64,000 nt of DNA from an uncultured Tenacibaculum sp. (GTDB lineage: Bacteria > Bacteroidota > Bacteroidia > Flavobacteriales > Flavobacteriaceae): the NCBI RefSeq assembly GCF_947495995.1, contig NZ_CANMAX010000005.1:218828-282827 (forward strand). The letters are read 5' to 3'. Positions within the stretch are counted from its first letter, which is position 1. The number at the start of each line of letters is the position of its first letter. The translations under genes were made by a program, and so were the position numbers. Of this stretch, positions 52,285 to 63,100 are shown in pieces. Under the pieces are notes generated by a model. The model was not told the DNA's origin, did not search any database, and worked only from the letters and a program-made list of their open reading frames with translations.

Positions 52285-54117
52285 TTACTTCGCTGAAGCG
52301 ATATATTTATCTACTAAATTCTCTAAAACATTAAGTGGTAACGGACCATTTGTTAATACAACATCATGGAATTTTCTAATATCAAATTTCTCACCTAAAG
52401 CCTTTTTAGCTTTTTCACGTAACTCGATAATTTTTATCATTCCGATTTTATAAGCTGTAGCCTGACTAGGCATTACAATATGACGTTCTACCATTTTTAC
52501 AGCATCTGCTTCAGCATTAGGTGTATTGTCTGTGTAATATTTAATTCCTTCTTCTCTAGTCCATTTTTTAGCATGAATTCCTGTATCTACAACTAAACGA
52601 CAAGCTCTCCAAAGTTCCATCGCTAAACGACCAAAATCTGAATACGGATCTGAATAGAATCCCATTTCTTTAGGAATAAATTCAGAATATAATCCCCAAC
52701 CTTCAACATAAGCAGTATAACGACCTAACTTTCTAAACATTGGCACGTCTTGTAATTCTTGAGCAATTGCAATTTGCATATGATGTCCTGGAATTCCTTC
52801 ATGATATGCTAAAGCTTCCATTTGATACGATGGCATACTTGCCATATCGTACATGTTTGCATAATAGGTTCCTGGTCGAGATCCGTCTAAAGCTGGTTGC
52901 TGATAAAAAGCTTTTCCTGCAGATTTCTCTCTAAACGCTTCAACAGCTTTTACTTGTAAATCAGCTTTTGGTTTTGTGATGAATAATTCATCTAAACGAG
53001 TTTTCATACTATCAATAATAAACTCAGCTTTATCCATATACTCTTTTCTACCTTTATCACTATCAGCATAATAGAATTGCTTATCAGTTTTCATGAACTT
53101 AAAGAACTCTTGTAAATTTCCTTTGAAACCAACTTTCTCCATGATTTTTTTCATTTCAGCATGAATTCTAGCTACCTCTTTTAATCCGATTTCATGAATT
53201 TCATTGGCAGTTAAAGTTGTAGTAGTCGTTCTTTGTAAAGCATTGTTATAAAATGTTTCTCCGTTAGGAAATTTCCAAGCACCGTCATCTGTACTTGCAA
53301 CTTTTTCTTGAGCTTCTAACGTATTTATTAAGTTTGTGTACCCAGCTAAAACATTCTCTTTTAAAGCTTTTTTGGCTTCAGCAATTAATGCTTCTTTTTC
53401 AGTTGCATCAATTTCTAATTTTGAAACTTTATTTTCAAAATCGTTTAATAAAGTACTTTTCTTACTTGAAGTATCGAAAGGTTGACCAGTAATTAAATTT
53501 TTAGAATCATCTAAAACTCTAGCAAAAACAAATTTTGGAATCATAATTCCTGCTTCTTGTCTTTTCTTTAAACCTGCTACTAATTGAGCAAACATTGGTT
53601 CAATTCCTTTTAATCTACTGATATAATTCTCGGCATCTTTTTTCGATTTGATTTGATGCATATTAATTAAAAACGCTGGAATTTCAGCTTGTGCTCCATG
53701 CATTTGATTTACAGGATACGAATACAATCTATATTTATCATCTGCAATTGTGTTTTCTAAACTTTGCTTGTATAAATCGTAACTTAGTTTTGTTGCTTCA
53801 TCTAAAGCTTTCACATTAACAGAATCGTTAATCCATTGTAAAGCTTGCTTTGTTAACTCTAGTTCTTTATTTTGGAATTCTTCAGAACTATCATCCCATT
53901 TATCTGCATCTTTCGTGATTCCAATATAAGTTTGATACATTGGATGACGATCTAAAGTTTCTTGGAATTGTTGCTTAAAGAAATCGTTTACCTTTTTAGA
54001 TTCTTTTTGAATAGTATCTTGGGAGATGGTTACTTCTTTATTTTCTGCATTTTTACATGCTCCAAAAAGAAATAGAGAAGCTACAATTAAAGTAGCCTTA
54101 CTATAATTTAATTTCAT
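52285..54117 (-). CDS. DUF885-family lipoprotein, putative metallohydrolase
   Basis: The 610-aa product starts at ATG 54117, which yields a lipoprotein signal ending FLFGAC; the longer frame to 54201 would have no signal. DUF885 segments include PVNQMHGAQAE, YYANMYDMASMPSYQMEALAYHE, the HEGIPGHHMQ motif (HExxxHH-like, probable zinc site) and GWGLYSEFIPKE. The C-terminus reads PSQATAYKIGMIKIIELREKA. Family members act as peptidases or related hydrolases; the substrate is unknown. A single-gene unit with terminators on both sides. Confidence 0.9.
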   Translation of the reverse strand: MKLNYSKATLIVASLFLFGACKNAENKEVTISQDTIQKESKKVNDFFKQQFQETLDRHPMYQTYIGITKDADKWDDSSEEFQNKELELTKQALQWINDSVNVKALDEATKLSYDLYKQSLENTIADDKYRLYSYPVNQMHGAQAEIPAFLINMHQIKSKKDAENYISRLKGIEPMFAQLVAGLKKRQEAGIMIPKFVFARVLDDSKNLITGQPFDTSSKKSTLLNDFENKVSKLEIDATEKEALIAEAKKALKENVLAGYTNLINTLEAQEKVASTDDGAWKFPNGETFYNNALQRTTTTTLTANEIHEIGLKEVARIHAEMKKIMEKVGFKGNLQEFFKFMKTDKQFYYADSDKGRKEYMDKAEFIIDSMKTRLDELFITKPKADLQVKAVEAFREKSAGKAFYQQPALDGSRPGTYYANMYDMASMPSYQMEALAYHEGIPGHHMQIAIAQELQDVPMFRKLGRYTAYVEGWGLYSEFIPKEMGFYSDPYSDFGRLAMELWRACRLVVDTGIHAKKWTREEGIKYYTDNTPNAEADAVKMVERHIVMPSQATAYKIGMIKIIELREKAKKALGEKFDIRKFHDVVLTNGPLPLNVLENLVDKYIASAK

Positions 54118-54167
54118 TGAATATAAATTGAATTGATTTTGAAAGTAAATATAGGTAATAATAAAAA

Positions 54168-54190
54168 AACGCTCCTTTTTAGGAGCGTTT
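54168..54190 (-). terminator. Terminator of the adhesin–SprF–OmpA gene set
   Basis: A perfect 10-bp stem aaacgctcct / aggagcgttt with a TTT loop and a T run on the minus strand, 20 nt past the OmpA-family stop. Confidence 0.85.
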
Positions 54191-54209
54191 CGAGTTATCA
54201 AACATTTTT

Positions 54210-56174
54210 CTATTGATTTTTCGAGGTAATGTTTTTCCCTCCCCTAACTATATAGAAATATGATCTTCTATTTCGTTGATGTTCTTCTTTTGAACAGTTT
54301 TTTTGATTTGCATCGTTACAATTATTTAACAACATATCTTCTCCAAAACCTTTAGCACTTTTAATACGTTCTGCAGCTATTCCTCTTGAAATAATATAAT
54401 CTCTTGTAGATTTTGCTCTGTTTGTTGATAAAATTCTGTTGTAAGCTTTTGTTCCTCTACTATCGGTATGTGATTCAATACGAATTACCATATCTGGATG
54501 ATTTTTCATCACTGAAACAATATGTTCTAGTTCATACTCTGCATCTTTTCTGATATTATATAAATCGAAATCGAAGTAAATTGGTTTAATCACAATTTGT
54601 GGTTCTTCTTGTGGAGTTTCTACAATTAATGATTCGAGTACTAAATCTGCTTTAATAATTTTCTTATCGATATCTTCTGTAGCTGTATCTTTTTTATCGT
54701 TTCTATAATCATCTTTTGAAGCTGTAACTGTATAGTTATTTTCACAAGCGATATCTTCAAAAACATAGCGACCGTTACTTTCTGTTATTTTCTGACTTAC
54801 AGGTTCTCCTTTTTCATTAACCAAAAGAACTGTTGCTCCGTTTATAGGTTCACCTGTTCTAGAGTCTGTTACTACTCCAGAAATATCTTCTTTACATTTA
54901 TAAATCACGAAACTATAAATATCATCATCTCCTTTACCTCCTTCTCTATTTGATGAAAAATATCCATACGATTTATCGTCACTAATTACAAAACTGAAAT
55001 CATCTAAAGGGCTATTAACCGGGCTTCCTAAATTTACTGGATCAGTAAAATTTGTACCAGATATTTTCGATTCAAAAACATCTAACGCTCCTAAACCTAA
55101 ATGACCGTCTGAAGCAAAATACATAGTATTCTCTTCATCAACATAAGGAAACATTTCTCTACTTTCTGTATTTATTGTTTTTCCTAAATTTTTTGGTGTT
55201 CCGTAACTTCCATCACTATCTATAGAAACACTATAAATATCTGTTGCTCCGAAACCTCCTGGCATATCTGAAACAAAGTATAAGGTTTTCCCATCTGAAC
55301 TTAATGCCGGATGCCCACAAGAATAATCGTCGTTATTAAATGGCAATTCTTTAAAGTTTTTCCATTCGCCATCAACTTTATCTGCTTTATAAATCTTTAA
55401 ATGTGTTACTCTATCATCATCTCCTTTTAGTTTTTCACCATCGTAATTATCTCTAGTGAAATACATTGTATTTCCATCTTTACTAAGAATCGCATTAGAT
55501 TCATGATAACGAGTATTTACAATATCAAGTTTTATTGCATTTGACACCTGTAAACCTTCTTCTACATCTCCTATATCTTCATCTGCAACATATACATTCA
55601 AAAAAGGTTGATCGTTCCATTTGTATATTTTTTTATCGAACTTCGAACCTACAGGTTTGGTAGAAGCGAAATATAATTGATTATTATAAATGAAACCTCC
55701 AAAATCTGAATATTCGGTGTTTATAGATAAATTTTTAACATTTACATATGTCTTTTTTCGGTTAGAGTATTCTACGAAATAATCCAGATTATTTTCCAAC
55801 TCTAAAGCACGAGAATCATCACTATCTAACTCTTTCAATTTAGTTAGCCAAAGATCTGATTCTTTTACCTTTCCGTTACTTTTTAATGATTGTGCATAAC
55901 GAAACAAATATTCAGGAGCAACTTCTCCAGAGTATTTTTCCAGTAGTATTTTATACCATTTTTCGGCTTCTTTGGGTTGTGTATTAAAATAATATGAGTC
56001 TCCTAAACGACTAAGTACTAATTGAGAGTCGTCTCCTTTTTCGTATATGACTTCATATAATTCTGCGGATTTCTTGTAAGCAAATTCATTAAAATAACGA
56101 TCTGCAGCATATTTACGCTGAGCGTTACACAAGATGCTTATCAATACAAAACAAATAAATAAAATTCTTTTCAT
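54210..56174 (-). CDS. OmpA-family protein with TPR, PD40 propeller and carboxypeptidase-regulatory domains (PorE-like)
   Basis: The 654-aa protein has a signal peptide (about 1–19) and TPR-like helices (about 22–120). A PD40/WD40-like propeller (about 130–425) has repeats such as SSDGKTLYFVSDMPGGFGATDIY and the following blades. A carboxypeptidase regulatory-like domain lies at about 430–515 (DISGVVTDSRTGEPINGATV), and an OmpA domain (about 540–645) has IYFDFDLYNIRKDA, IESHTDSRG and NRRSYFYIV. This architecture matches PorE of the T9SS, which binds peptidoglycan. Here it follows an SprF-like and an adhesin gene, so it is probably dedicated to that adhesin. Confidence 0.92.
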   Translation of the reverse strand: MKRILFICFVLISILCNAQRKYAADRYFNEFAYKKSAELYEVIYEKGDDSQLVLSRLGDSYYFNTQPKEAEKWYKILLEKYSGEVAPEYLFRYAQSLKSNGKVKESDLWLTKLKELDSDDSRALELENNLDYFVEYSNRKKTYVNVKNLSINTEYSDFGGFIYNNQLYFASTKPVGSKFDKKIYKWNDQPFLNVYVADEDIGDVEEGLQVSNAIKLDIVNTRYHESNAILSKDGNTMYFTRDNYDGEKLKGDDDRVTHLKIYKADKVDGEWKNFKELPFNNDDYSCGHPALSSDGKTLYFVSDMPGGFGATDIYSVSIDSDGSYGTPKNLGKTINTESREMFPYVDEENTMYFASDGHLGLGALDVFESKISGTNFTDPVNLGSPVNSPLDDFSFVISDDKSYGYFSSNREGGKGDDDIYSFVIYKCKEDISGVVTDSRTGEPINGATVLLVNEKGEPVSQKITESNGRYVFEDIACENNYTVTASKDDYRNDKKDTATEDIDKKIIKADLVLESLIVETPQEEPQIVIKPIYFDFDLYNIRKDAEYELEHIVSVMKNHPDMVIRIESHTDSRGTKAYNRILSTNRAKSTRDYIISRGIAAERIKSAKGFGEDMLLNNCNDANQKNCSKEEHQRNRRSYFYIVRGGKNITSKNQ

Positions 56175-56185
56175 AATTATCTTGT

Positions 56186-57127
56186 TTAAAAGAATCTAGG
56201 AGATTTCATTACGCGTTGTCTAAATATATCCCATCGAAGCATAAGCTCGTAAGTTCCTGAATTGTAATTACTATAATTTGACGTAGTTAAATCGTAAGCA
56301 AAACCTATATTAAAATTTTCTGTTGCTTGAAAACCTAATAATGCACTTAAAGAATCTCCCCAACGCCAAGCTACTCCTGCGGCAAACTTCTCGTTAAATA
56401 AAAAGTTTGCAGAAACGTCTAAAGAAACTGGAGCTCCGCTTACTACTTTAGCTAAAGCTGCGGGTTTAAATTTAATGGTCTCACTAAGATCAAAAACATA
56501 ACCTACGATTCCGAAAAAGTGCAATCTTTCTTCAGCAACATCTCCAAATCCTGAAGTTGAAGTTGCTATGGTATCATCGTAATGATCTGTTCTTAAAAAG
56601 TTAGGAATAGCAACTCCCGCATACCAATTTGATTCGTAATAATAAATTCCTGCTCCTATTGTAGGAAGAAAACGACTTACAGTTCCTTCAAATATTCTTT
56701 CTTGTTGTAAGGCTGTTCCTTTACTCCAATCTATAGATAAATGACGTCCTCCTAATTTTAATCCAAATGCTAAATTACCCTTATCACTTGTCCTTACTGT
56801 GTAAGAAATGTTAGCATCTAAATAAATTTCGTTTGATGGACCAATTCTATCGTTAGTTAAATTTATTCCTAAACCTACTCCTGTGTAACCCAAAACAGTA
56901 TCGTAACTTAAGGTTTGAGAATCTGGCGCTCCATCTAAACCAACCCATTGTGTTCTTCCTAAAGCAGTTATTACAGTATGACCATTAGATCCTGCATAAG
57001 CTGGATTTACGCTCATCGTGTTATACATATATTGAGTATACTGGGGATCTTGTTGAGCATGAACAAAATTTGTTAGTACTAAAACCAAAATAGGTAATAC
57101 TCTTTTTAAATGTACTATCGTATTCAT
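56186..57127 (-). CDS. PorP/SprF-family T9SS outer-membrane protein
   Basis: The 313-aa protein has a signal peptide ending FVHAQ and then QDPQYTQYMYNTMSVNPAYAGS, the defining start of PorP/SprF. Beta-barrel strands run to the C-terminal ELMLRWDIF. SprF-like proteins are needed for secretion or surface anchoring of type B CTD adhesins. The gene lies 21 nt after the giant adhesin gene and 11 nt before the OmpA-family gene, the conserved order in gliding flavobacteria. Confidence 0.95.
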   Translation of the reverse strand: MNTIVHLKRVLPILVLVLTNFVHAQQDPQYTQYMYNTMSVNPAYAGSNGHTVITALGRTQWVGLDGAPDSQTLSYDTVLGYTGVGLGINLTNDRIGPSNEIYLDANISYTVRTSDKGNLAFGLKLGGRHLSIDWSKGTALQQERIFEGTVSRFLPTIGAGIYYYESNWYAGVAIPNFLRTDHYDDTIATSTSGFGDVAEERLHFFGIVGYVFDLSETIKFKPAALAKVVSGAPVSLDVSANFLFNEKFAAGVAWRWGDSLSALLGFQATENFNIGFAYDLTTSNYSNYNSGTYELMLRWDIFRQRVMKSPRFF

Positions 57128-57148
57128 ATTGTGAATTAAAGTTTTTAA

Positions 57149-60100
57149 TTATCTATTTATATATAACCATCCTGCTTTTGGTTTTTTACTTTCATCTCCA
57201 TAATCAATTACGTAGTAATATGTTCCTACAGGTAATTTTGAATCTACACTAATCGTTACTCTTCCATTAGAAATTCCTCTAAAAGCAACTGTCTCGTTAT
57301 TATATCCACTCGCTTTATAAACTGTATTTCCCCATCTATTAAAGATCTCAACTGTGTTATTTGGGAAGTTTTGAATTCCTGCAATGAAGAAAACTCCGTT
57401 TGTTCCATTTCCATCATCAGAAATTAAATTGAAAACATCATTTTCTGGACCGTTAACTGTAATAGTAACAACAGCTGTTCTACAATTTGGTGGTGTATCG
57501 TTATCACAAACTTCATAGGTGAATGTGTCTGTTCCTGTGAAACCTGGATTTGGGGTATAAGTTACAGTATCGTCACTTGGATCATTAGGTGTACCTCCAT
57601 CATTTACTGTAACTGTTCCATTACTCGGATTAGTTACTATATCTAACGTTCCTATGTTTGGTACATCAATATCATTATCTATTATATCTATATCAACAGG
57701 TGTATCAAAATCTGTAGCTTCAGCATCATCTACTAATGTAAAATCAGAATTGGTAATCGTAATTATTGCAGTATCACTATTACCTTCTGCATCTTCTATT
57801 TCGTAAGTGATTGGTGTTGGATCGCCTGTGAAACTTCCATCTGGGGTAAATATAACTTCTCCTGTGGCCGTATCGACAGTCCAAACTCCTTCGCCTGGAA
57901 CTGTGACTTCTATACAATCACCATCAGTATCTATATTGGTACAACTTGAACCTGCTGGTAAACCTGTAGTATCTAAACTAACTGTGGTTGGATCAACTGT
58001 ATCTCCTGACGTATCATTTCCTACAACATCAATAGGATCACTTGGACTTCCTGTTATAAAATCACCAAAATCATCTGTTGCTATTGGTAGTGGATCGGAA
58101 ACTACAACAATTATGGCTGAGTCACTATTTCCTTGTGCATCTTCTATATCATAAGAGATTGGAGTTGGATCGCCTGTGAAACTTCCGTCTGGAGTAAACA
58201 CAACTTCACCTGTCGTTGGATTAACTGTCCAAACTCCTTCGCCCGGAACTGTAATCTCTATACAATCACCATCGGTATCTGTATTAGTACAACTTGAGCC
58301 TGCTGGTAAACCTGTAGTATCTAGACTAACTGTGGTTGGATCAACTGTGTCTCCCGTAGTATCATTTCCTGCAACATCAATTGGATTACTTGGATTTCCT
58401 GGTGTATAATCTCCGTTATCATCAGAAGCTATTGGTAGTGGATCAGAGACAACTGTGATCGTTGCTGAATCACTATTTCCTTGAGCATCTTCAATATTGT
58501 AAGTGATTGGCGTTGGATCACCTGTGAAACTTCCGTCTGGAGTAAATATAACTTCACCTGTCATTGGATTAACTGTCCAAACTCCTTCTCCTGGAACCGT
58601 AACTTCTATACAATCGCCATCCATATCTGTATTGGTACAACTTGAGCCTGCTGGTAAACCTGTAGTATCTAAACTAACGGTAGTTGGATCAACTACATCA
58701 CCAGTCGTATCATTTCCTGCAACATCAATTGGATCGCTTGGATTTCCTGGTGTGTAATCTCCGTTATCATCTGAAGCTATTGGTAATAGATCGGAAACAA
58801 CTGTGATCGTTGCTGAATCACTATTTCCTTGAGCGTCTTCTATATCATAGGTAATCGGTGTTGGATCACCTGTGAAACTTCCGTCTGGAGTAAACACAAC
58901 TTCTCCTGTCGTTGGATTAACTGTCCAAACTCCTTCTCCTGGAACTGTAACTTCTATACAATCACCATCGGTATCTGTATTGGTACAACTTGAACCTGAT
59001 GGTAAACCTGTAGTATCTAAACTAACTGTGGTTGGATCAACTGTATCTCCCGTAGTATCATTTCCTACAACATCAATAGGATCACTTGGATTTCCTGGTG
59101 TGTAATCTCCGTTATCATCTGAAGCTATTGGTAATGGATCAGAGACAACTGTGATCGTTGCTGAATCACTATTTCCTTGAGCATCTTCTATATCATAAGT
59201 GATTGGTGTTGGATCGCCAGTAAAACTTCCATCTGGGGTGAATACAACTTCTCCTGTCGTTGGATTTACTGTCCAAATTCCTTCGCCTGGAACTGTAACT
59301 TCTATACAATCACCATCCGTATCGGTATTTGTACAACTTGAACCTGCTGGTAAACCTGTAGTATCTAGACTAACTGTGGTTGGATCAACTGTGTCTCCTG
59401 ACGTATCATTTCCTGCGACATCAATAGGATCACTTGGACTTCCTGGTGTATAATCTCCGTTATCATCTGAAGCTATTGGTAATGGATCTGCAACAACGGT
59501 AATATTTCCCGAATCACTATTTCCTTGAGCGTCTTCTATATCATAAGTAATCGGTGTCGGATCGCCTGTGAAACTTCCATCTGGAGTAAATATAACTTCA
59601 CCTGTCGTTGGATTAACTGTCCAAACTCCTTCTCCTGGAACTGTAACCTCTATACAATCACCATCGGTATCTGTACTTGTACAACTTGAACCTGCTGGTA
59701 AACCTGTAGTATCTAGACTAACTGTGGTTGGATCAACTGTGTCTCCCGTAGTATCATTTCCTGCAACATCAATCGGATCACTTGGATTTCCTGGTGTGTA
59801 ATCTCCGTTATCATCTGAAGCTATTGGTAATGGATCTGCAACAACGGTAATAGTTCCTGAGTCACTATTTCCTTGAGCATCTTCTATATTGTAAGTAATC
59901 GGTGTTGGATCACTTGTGAAACTTCCATCTGGAGTGAATACAACTTCTCCTGTAGTAGGATTAACCGTCCAAACTCCTTCTCCCGGAACTGTAACTTCTA
60001 TACAATCACCATCGGTATCTGTACTTGTACAACTTGAACCTGCTGGTAATCCTGTAGTATCTAAACTAACTGTACTTGGATCAACTGTATCTCCTGATGT

Positions 60101-63100
60101 ATCATTTCCTGCAACATCAATCGGATCACTTGGATTGCCTGGTGTATAATCTCCGTTATCATCTGAAACTATTGGTAATGGATCAGAACTTAATGTGATG
60201 GTTGCTTCATTTGAAACATTTCCTTGTCCATCTTCAACTGTGTAACTAACAACCGTTGGTGTACCTGTAAAACTTCCATCTGGGGTAAATATTACATTAC
60301 CACTGTTATCAACTGTCCAAACTCCTTCGCCTGAAACTGTAAGTGTTTTGCCATCTGGACTTACACTTGATCCCGCTGGTAAACCTGTTAAAGTGAAAAT
60401 AACCGTACTTGGATCAACTGTGTCTCCTGTGGTATCGTTTGTTGTAACATTTAAAGGTGAACTTGCACTTCCTGGAGTGTAAACTCCAACATCATCTGAA
60501 GCTATTGGTAATGGATCTGCAACAACGGTAATATTTCCCGAATCACTATTTCCTTGAGCGTCTTCTATATCATAAGTAATCGGTGTCGGATCGCCTGTGA
60601 AACTTCCATCTGGAGTAAATATAACTTCACCTGTCGTTGGATTAACTGTCCAAACTCCTTCTCCTGGAACTGTAACCTCTATACAATCACCATCGGTATC
60701 TGTACTTGTACAACTTGAACCTGCTGGTAAACCTGTAGTATCTAGACTAACTGTGGTTGGATCAACTGTGTCTCCCGTAGTATCATTTCCTGCAACATCA
60801 ATCGGATCACTTGGATTTCCTGGTGTGTAATCTCCGTTATCATCAGAAGCTATTGGTAATGGATCTGCAAGAACTGTAATAGTTCCTGAATCACTATTTC
60901 CTTGAGCATCTTCTATATCGTAAGTAATCGGTGTTGGATCACCTGTGAAACTTCCATCTGGAGTGAATACAACTTCTCCTGTTGTTGGATTAACTGTCCA
61001 AACTCCTTCTCCCGGAACTGTAACTTCTATACAATCACCATCAGTATCTGTATTGGTACAACTTGAACCTGCTGGTAAACCTGTAGTATCTAAACTAACA
61101 GTACTTGGATCAACTGAATCTCCTGTAGTATCATTTCCTGCGACATCAATAGGATCACTTGGATTGCCTGGTGTATAATCTCCGTTATCATCTGAAACTA
61201 TTGGTAATGGATCAGAACTTAATGTGATGGTTGCTTCATTTGAAACATTTCCTTGTCCATCTTCAACTGTGTAACTAACAACCGTTGGTGTACCTGTAAA
61301 ACTTCCATCTGGGGTAAATATTACATTACCACTGTTATCAACTGTCCAAACTCCTTCGCCTGAAACTGTAAGTGTTTTGCCATCTGGACTTACACTTGAT
61401 CCCGCTGGTAAACCTGTTAAAGTGAAAATAACCGTACTTGGATCAACTGTGTCTCCTGTGGTATCGTTTGTTGTAACATTTAAAGGTGAACTTGCACTTC
61501 CTGGAGTGTAAACTCCAACATCATTTGTCGCTATTGGTAATGGATCTGCAACAACAGTAATAATTCCTGAATCACTATTTCCTTGAGCATCTTCTATATC
61601 ATAAGTAATCGGTGTCGGATCGCCTGTGAAACTTCCGTCTGGAGTAAACACAACTTCACCTGTCGTTGGATTAACCGTCCAAACTCCTTCGCCCGGAACC
61701 GTAACTTCTATACAATCACCATCCGTATCTGTACTTGTACAACTTGAACCTGCTGGTAAGCCTGTAATATCTAAACTAACGGTACTTGGATCAACTGTGT
61801 CTCCCGTAGTATCATTTCCTGCAACATCAATTGGATCACTTGGATTTCCTGGTGTATAATCTCCATTATCATCTGAAGCTATTGGTAATGGATCGGCAAC
61901 AACTGTAATAGTTCCTGAATCACTATTTCCTTGAGCATCTTCTATATCGTAAGTAATCGGTGTTGGATCGCCAGTAAAACTTCCATCTGGGGTGAACACA
62001 ACTTCTCCTGTCGTTGGATTAACCGTCCAAACTCCTTCTCCTGGAACCGTAACTTCTACACAATCACCATCCATATCTGTATTAGTACAGCTTGAGCCTG
62101 CTGGTAAACCTGTAGTATCTAGACTAACTGTAGTTGGATCAACTGTGTCTCCTGTTGTATCATTTCCTGCAACATCAATAGGATCACTTGGATTTCCCGG
62201 TGTATAATCTCCGTTATCATCTGAAGCTATTGGCAATGGATCCGCTACAACTGTAATAGTTCCTGAATCACTATTTCCTTGGGCATCTTCAATATCGTAA
62301 GTGATTGGCGTTGGGTCGCCTGTGAAACTTCCTTCTGGAGTAAACACAACTTCTCCTGTCGTTGGATTTACTGTCCAAACTCCTTCGCCTGGAACCGTAA
62401 CTTCTATACAATCTCCATCGGTATCTGTATTGGTACAACTTGATCCTCCTGGTAAACCTGTAATATCTAGACTAACTGTAGTTGGATCAACTGTATCTCC
62501 TGACGTATCATTTGCTGCAACATTAATTGGATCACTTGGACTTCCTGGAGTATAATCTCCGTTATCATCTGAAGCTATTGGATTTGTATCTAAAGTAACT
62601 GTAGCTTCATTAGAAACATTACCTTCCGCATCTTCAACTGTATAACTAACAGGAGTTGGATCACCAGTGAAACTTCCATTTGGAGTGAATATTACATTAC
62701 CACTATTATCTACTCCCCAAGTTCCCTCTCCAGAAACTGTAAGTGTCTTACCATCTGGACCTACACTTGATCCTGCTGGCAAACCTGTTAAAGTAAAAAT
62801 AACTGTACTTGGATCAACTGTATCTCCTGTCGTATCATTTGTAGTCACATTTAGTGGAGAACTTGAACTACCTGAAGTATAATTGCCTACATCGTTTGTC
62901 GCTATTGGTAATTCATCTATTGTAATTGTAAAAGGATCGGTAGCACTACATCCATTACTATCTATATAAGTTATTATTCCATTGTAGATTCCTGCTGTAG
63001 CACTTGCAGGAATTACATAAGTAGCCGATGTTAAATTTGTTGGGGTAATTACATCACTAAAACCTTCTGCTTCTGCAACTGCATCATAATCTATCGTATA

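Noticed and set aside
54118..54201. Upstream start for the DUF885 gene
   Set aside because: The added 28 residues precede a clean lipoprotein signal and would destroy it.
57750..62911. Regularly spaced repeats and a ladder of 71–84-codon plus-strand ORFs
   Set aside because: The period (333–348 bp) and the continuous minus-strand frame show these are coding repeats of the adhesin. The plus-strand ORFs are antisense shadows, and this is not a CRISPR array.
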